Translations under genes and position numbers: made by a program
From: Chromohalobacter marismortui
GTDB lineage: Bacteria > Pseudomonadota > Gammaproteobacteria > Pseudomonadales > Halomonadaceae
Direction of reading: 5' to 3'
Length of the DNA stretch: 64,000 nt
Assembly: GCF_004364315.1 (NCBI RefSeq)
Contig: NZ_SOBR01000004.1
Span: forward strand, 248,001 to 312,000
In this document: positions 62,940 through 64,000 of the stretch, in pieces
How the letters are laid out: the number at the start of each line of letters is the position of its first letter
How positions within the stretch are numbered: the stretch's first letter is position 1
Notes under the pieces: model-generated
Databases searched by the model: none
Told to the model about the DNA's origin: nothing
What the model saw: the letters and a program-made list of their open reading frames with translations, nothing else

Positions 62940-64000
62940 ATGAACGATAACGATCTGCGCCTCACGGCGCCCGATGCAAGTCTCTACAACGCCGACCTGG
63001 CGCCACTGCCCCATGCCGAACGCCGCTGGGGCGCTTTCGAAATCTTCAATGTCTGGGCCAACGATATCCAGAGCCTGTTCGGCTATACCCTGGCCGCATC
63101 ATTGTTTCTGAGCTATGGCCTCAACGGCTGGGCGGTCATGGCTGCCATCATCCTCGCCGGCCTGGTGGTCATGGTGCTGGTCAACCTGACCGGGCGCCCC
63201 AGCGTCAAATACGGCATTCCGTTTCCGGTGGTGGTACGCGCCAGCCTCGGCGTGCGCGGCGCCAACCTGCCGGCGATGCTGCGCGCGGTGATCGGCATCT
63301 TCTGGTACGGCGTGCAAACCTACTTCGCCTCCACGGCCGTCACGCTCTTGCTGACCGCGCTGGGCGTGCCGGAGGGCGGCCAGTTCTTGGGGCTGTCGAG
63401 CGTGGCCTGGCTGGCCTTCGTAGTGGTGTGGGTATTTCAGCTGGCGATGTTCTGGGCGGGCATCGAGCGCATCAAGCGCTTCCTCAACTGGGCCGGGCCG
63501 CTGGTCTACGCGGTGATGATCGTGCTGATGGGCGTGGTCTGGTGGCAAGCCGGCGCCTCGCTGCTACCGGCCATCGGCAACATCTTCAGCGGCAACAGCG
63601 ACGCCGCCGGCAGCGCCGTCGGTGCCTTTTTCACCGTGGTCGGCACCATGATCGCGTACTTCGCCGCGGTGGTGATCAACTTCGGCGACTTCGCACGCTT
63701 CGTGAAAAGCGAGCGCGCCATGCGGCTCGGCAACTGGCTCGGGCTGCCGCTCAACGTCGCGGTGTTCTCGTTCATCGCCCTGATCATCACCGCCGGCACG
63801 CTGGCCTTGTTCGGCGAGGCACTGACCAACCCCTCGGACATCGTCGACCGCGTCGATAGTCTGCCGCTGACGCTCGTCGCCGCGCTGACCTTCTTCGCTG
63901 CCACCGTGGGCATCAACCTGGTCGCCAACTTCATTCCCCCCGCCTATGACTTGTCCAACCTGTTTCCGCGCCGCATCAGCTTTCGGATCGGCGGGCTGAT
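62940..64000 (+). CDS. Second NCS1-family permease (3' end beyond window)
   Basis: About 353 codons are visible from ATG 62940 and open at the window end. NCS1 features: RRWGAFEIFNVWANDIQSLFGYTLAAS, VKYGIPFPVVVRASLGVRGANLPAMLRAVIGIFWYGVQTYFAS and NFGDFARFVKSERAM. It is clearly a different paralogue from the preceding permease, 51 bases away, so the operon carries two permeases, perhaps for different purine compounds. Confidence 0.9.
   Translation, partial: MNDNDLRLTAPDASLYNADLAPLPHAERRWGAFEIFNVWANDIQSLFGYTLAASLFLSYGLNGWAVMAAIILAGLVVMVLVNLTGRPSVKYGIPFPVVVRASLGVRGANLPAMLRAVIGIFWYGVQTYFASTAVTLLLTALGVPEGGQFLGLSSVAWLAFVVVWVFQLAMFWAGIERIKRFLNWAGPLVYAVMIVLMGVVWWQAGASLLPAIGNIFSGNSDAAGSAVGAFFTVVGTMIAYFAAVVINFGDFARFVKSERAMRLGNWLGLPLNVAVFSFIALIITAGTLALFGEALTNPSDIVDRVDSLPLTLVAALTFFAATVGINLVANFIPPAYDLSNLFPRRISFRIGGL

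Overview
The window looks like one contiguous piece of a chromosome from a high-GC gammaproteobacterium. Gene content (divergent fpr/finR, an aapJQMP transporter, xseB-ispA-dxs, MocR and tripartite transport systems, NCS1 permeases) suggests the Halomonadaceae, close to Chromohalobacter/Halomonas. That placement is recognition, not a database result. Genes are tightly packed on both strands. I see no rRNA, tRNA, CRISPR array, prophage or insertion sequence. Both ends cut a gene: katG at the left and an NCS1 permease at the right.

Layout. 1-10.8 kb: katG, then an accessory amine/amino-acid module (class III aminotransferase, MocR regulator, polar amino-acid ABC transporter, amidase, UTRA-type GntR regulator). 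10.8-19.2 kb: a D,D-carboxypeptidase with a SPOR domain, an EamA transporter, small proteins, fpr/finR, an amino-acid chemoreceptor behind a sigma-28 promoter, and a host-attachment/baeRF protein. 19.2-30 kb: aapJQMP, speE, a hemE-DCC-VanZ run, ribA, trhA and an ABC exporter. 30-34.5 kb: nucleoside uptake (NupC plus Tsx-like porin) and a paired SMR exporter under a TetR regulator. 34.5-39.7 kb: an HprRS-like two-component system divergent from periplasmic hiuH. 39-44.5 kb: djlA, dxs, ispA, xseB and serA. 44.5-51.3 kb: a small lipoprotein, a TonB receptor, a D-serine dehydratase-like enzyme, trhO and a broken AlbA_2/RecG-like regulator. 51.4-57.9 kb: chrA, a broken LacI regulator, and a tripartite tricarboxylate transporter with an HpcH/HpaI aldolase. 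58-64 kb: a ureide (allantoin) catabolic cluster with two NCS1 permeases.

How the genes work together. Several units pair uptake with catabolism and a local regulator whose probable binding site can be read in the DNA. These are a TetR dyad over the -10 of the SMR promoter, an HprR-like box between the two-component system and hiuH, LacI-type palindromes before tctC, GntR-like dyads in the allantoin cluster, and a GntR-like palindrome before the EamA gene. HiuH (5-hydroxyisourate to OHCU), allantoin racemase, PuuE, AllE and AllA cover parts of purine breakdown. NupC/Tsx could feed nucleosides into it.

Three coding sequences carry apparent indels: a 10-residue gap in an ABC binding protein, a one-base insertion in the AlbA_2 gene, and a frameshift in the LacI gene. 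Each is either real decay or a sequencing/assembly error. I did not find a clearly new multi-gene system. The most useful leads are the regulatory sites, the CTG start, the lesions, and the aminotransferase/ABC/amidase module of unknown substrate.
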